Shown here piece after piece: positions 23,574 to 25,296 of a stretch of 25,296 nt of DNA. A model generated the notes under the pieces. That model made no database searches. It worked only from the letters and a program-made list of their open reading frames with translations, and was not told the origin of the DNA. The position numbers and the translations under genes are program-made. The stretch is from Clostridiales bacterium. Lineage in GTDB: Bacteria > Bacillota > Clostridia > Lachnospirales > Anaerotignaceae. The stretch lies in contig JAHZAW010000042.1 of assembly GCA_019423725.1 (NCBI GenBank), positions 24,841 through 50,136 of the forward strand. Direction: 5' to 3'. Numbering within the stretch: position 1 is the stretch's first letter; each line of letters begins with the position of its first letter.

Positions 23574-24998
23574 TTACATACCTTTTCTTTTTCTGTCTAT
23601 CATCTCGTCAATGCGGCCTATATATTCATCGACGTTCTTTACATTGAATATCCTGTCGATGCGTCCGCTCTCAGCGTCACAAAGCTTTGTTGATGCTCCG
23701 GCCCCGGCAGCGTATATAGTCTGCGTCTCTTCCATTATAACCACATTGTAAAAGCTTTCAAAGCCTTTTTTTGCGTATCCCACATTTTCAAAGCTTCCAA
23801 GCATATTTTTCTGCCTGTACATATAATAGGGATGAAGTCCCATTTCTCTGGCTGCCCTTGATGATATGTCTATCATTCTTTCCATCTGCATGGCCTTAGC
23901 CAGGTCATAATCGCCCAGGTTCTCCCTGAGCCTGGACGCCCGTTTTACAGCCAAAGTATGTACTGTTAGATTTTCAGGCCCAAGGGCTGCTATATTCTCC
24001 ATGGTCTTTGTGACATCTTCTTCGCCTTCTTCTGGAAGCCCAAGTATCAGGTCCATATTTATGTTTTTATGTCCTTCCTCACGGGCCTCATAATATACCC
24101 TTTTTATATCATCCACACTGTGGGCCCTGCCGATCAGTTTCAGTGTCTTTTCATTCATGGTCTGGGGATTTATGGATATCCTGTCGGCTCCATTCTCCTT
24201 TATGACCCTGAGCTTATCCTTGGTTATGGTATCGGGCCTTCCAGCCTCCACCGTATACTCCAGGAGGTTTGACATATCAAATATATCGGATACCGCTCCC
24301 ATTAGCCTTTCCATCTGATGGACGCTCAATGAAGTCGGCGTTCCTCCGCCGATGTATATGGAATCCAGCTTTTTCCCCTCAGCCCTTTCGCCCAGGAATC
24401 TCAGTTCCTTTATGAGGGCATCTATGTAGCCGTCCACCTTATTTATGTACCTGTCCAGGGGATAGGACGTAAACGAGCAGTAAAGGCATCTGGTGGGACA
24501 GAATGGTATGCCTATATATAGGCTTATGCCGTCCTTATCCGCCTTTTTAAGTATATCCCTTTCCGCCAGAGCTACCTCCACGGCCAGCTCCGCCTTAGAC
24601 GGGATTATCTCATATACTTTCGTAAGTTTTTCAGCGCTCTCATCGGGCGTAAGGCCTTCGTCCATATATATATTGGCCCTCTTTGCCGGCCTGATGCCTG
24701 TCATCATGCCCCAGGGAGGTGTATATATACCGTTGTGTTCCTTCAGCATATGGTATACCGCTGACTTAAGGGCATATCTGAAGCCCTTCTCGTCTATTGC
24801 TTCAGTTTTTCCGCATATGAGCTTTCCGTTTTCATAAAGCTCTGCCCCTGCCTGGCTGTCATCAAGCACGCTCCTTACGGTAATGCCCTCGCTCTGTATG
24901 CCGTCCACCGGCTTATATTTCTCGTTGGGCATAAATATCTGAACGGCGGTCTGTATGTCGTTCATCTTGTCATGGCCTTCCAAATAAATGTATATCAT
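23574..24998 (-). CDS. hemZ: HemZ, coproporphyrinogen III dehydrogenase-like radical SAM protein
   Basis: A 474-residue HemN-related radical SAM protein. The [4Fe-4S]/SAM motif C-x3-C-x2-C is at Cys167, Cys171 and Cys174 (FCPTRCLYCSF), followed by IYIGGGTPTSL and the SAM-binding MDLILGLPEE. About 155 residues precede the radical SAM core, including the HemZ-type PPWGMMTGIRPAKRA. HemZ is assigned to oxygen-independent conversion of coproporphyrinogen III, but many organisms carrying it lack the rest of the haem pathway, so the true substrate is uncertain. ATG at 24998 has GAGGTAAG upstream and sits 19 bp after the dtd terminator. A later Met at residue 12 lacks a ribosome binding site. Confidence 0.93.
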   Translation of the reverse strand: MIYIYLEGHDKMNDIQTAVQIFMPNEKYKPVDGIQSEGITVRSVLDDSQAGAELYENGKLICGKTEAIDEKGFRYALKSAVYHMLKEHNGIYTPPWGMMTGIRPAKRANIYMDEGLTPDESAEKLTKVYEIIPSKAELAVEVALAERDILKKADKDGISLYIGIPFCPTRCLYCSFTSYPLDRYINKVDGYIDALIKELRFLGERAEGKKLDSIYIGGGTPTSLSVHQMERLMGAVSDIFDMSNLLEYTVEAGRPDTITKDKLRVIKENGADRISINPQTMNEKTLKLIGRAHSVDDIKRVYYEAREEGHKNINMDLILGLPEEGEEDVTKTMENIAALGPENLTVHTLAVKRASRLRENLGDYDLAKAMQMERMIDISSRAAREMGLHPYYMYRQKNMLGSFENVGYAKKGFESFYNVVIMEETQTIYAAGAGASTKLCDAESGRIDRIFNVKNVDEYIGRIDEMIDRKRKGM

Positions 24999-25016
24999 AC
25001 TCTTACCTCAATAAAT

Positions 25017-25044
25017 AAAAAAGGGAACAGGCTGCCCTGTCCCC
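25017..25044 (-). terminator. Terminator after dtd
   Basis: On the minus strand, arms at 25044-25036 and 25031-25023 form a 9-bp stem (one G-U) with a 4-nt loop, followed by TTTTTT (25022-25017). It lies 14 bp after the dtd stop and ends just 18 bp before the hemZ start. Confidence 0.85.
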
Positions 25045-25057
25045 ATTTTCCCTAATA

Positions 25058-25296
25058 TCAAAACAGTCTCTCACTGTCCAGAAGAATAGTTACCGGACCG
25101 TCATTTACAAGCTCAACCTTCATATGTGTACGGAACACACCGCTTTCTACCTTGAGCGGAAGTTCTTTGGCCTTTTCGACCAGTCTGCTGAATATCTTAT
25201 CAGCCTCCTCAGGTGATGCGGCCGTATAGTAACTGGGTCTCCTGCCCTTTCTGGCATCGCCGTAAAGGGTAAAATTCGGTATGAGCAGTATCCCGC
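25058..25296 (-). CDS. dtd: D-aminoacyl-tRNA deacylase Dtd (N-terminus cut by window edge)
   Basis: The last 78 codons of an open frame run in from the right edge to a TGA at 25060-25058. The translation contains LIPNFTLYGDARKGRRPSYY, matching the Dtd motif usually written SQFTL, and VELVNDGPVTILLDSERLF, the second signature with the invariant Gly-cis-Pro region. Dtd removes D-amino acids (and glycine from tRNA-Ala) from mischarged tRNAs. SQFTL appears here as PNFTL, a variation of the first two positions; the catalytic Thr is kept. It lies before hemZ and hisS in the same direction, separated from hemZ by a terminator. The family call is firm; the start lies outside the window. Confidence 0.95.
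   Translation of the reverse strand, partial: GILLIPNFTLYGDARKGRRPSYYTAASPEEADKIFSRLVEKAKELPLKVESGVFRTHMKVELVNDGPVTILLDSERLF

Noticed and set aside
1..25296. Mobile element, CRISPR array, phage or defence system
   Set aside because: I found no transposase, integrase, direct-repeat array or defence-type protein; gene content is housekeeping and metabolic, with short regular gaps.

Overview
This window looks like chromosomal DNA of an endospore-forming member of the Clostridia. A Lachnospiraceae-like organism is my guess, but the exact taxon cannot be fixed from sequence alone. The pointers are an alpha/beta-type small acid-soluble spore protein, a DUF951 protein, HemZ, a class 1B PyrD with PyrK, an aspartate carbamoyltransferase with a PyrI subunit, strong AGGAGG-type ribosome binding sites, and heavy use of ATA and AGG codons. 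I see no insertion sequence, prophage, CRISPR array, tRNA or rRNA. Nearly every base lies in a recognisable gene or a short regulatory gap.

Layout from left to right. (1) 1-1000, minus strand: a cobalamin riboswitch with its own promoter, in front of a BtuF-like substrate-binding lipoprotein that runs off the left edge. (2) 1004-6120, minus: one molybdenum operon in transcript order moaC, MOSC, MoeA-like, modA, modB, modC, mogA, from a good promoter at 6091-6119 to a terminator at 1004-1044. It couples molybdate uptake to cofactor assembly; moaA, moaE/moaD and the molybdoenzymes are not here. (3) 6133-11840, minus: a pyrimidine operon in transcript order pyrC, pyrK, pyrD, pyrF, pyrE, pyrB, pyrI, which makes UMP from carbamoyl phosphate and lacks only carAB. 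It has a near-consensus promoter and a leader of only about 30 nt, which can fold over the pyrC ribosome binding site.

(4) 11910-15430: single genes for a CPBP membrane protease (minus), the spore protein (plus), an uncharacterised DUF6904-like protein (minus) and an MntE-like cation efflux transporter (plus). (5) 15455-18087, minus: an apparent operon of a C26 glutamine amidotransferase-like hydrolase, an MscS channel, DUF951 and an AEC transporter. (6) 18237-20011, plus: mtnN, then a VanW-domain protein with a charged coiled-coil arm. (7) 20038-25296, minus: dtd (cut by the right edge), hemZ, hisS, a class III CoA-transferase and a D-2-hydroxyacid dehydrogenase. The last two resemble the core of a reductive amino-acid (2-hydroxyacyl-CoA) fermentation pathway.

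No clearly new multi-gene system is visible. The best leads are the pyrC leader, which recalls enterobacterial CTP-sensed start-site switching; the MoeA-like protein with a four-cysteine tail; the 2-hydroxyacid dehydrogenase/CoA-transferase pair beside hisS without its dehydratase; and a terminator between dtd and hemZ with no obvious promoter after it.
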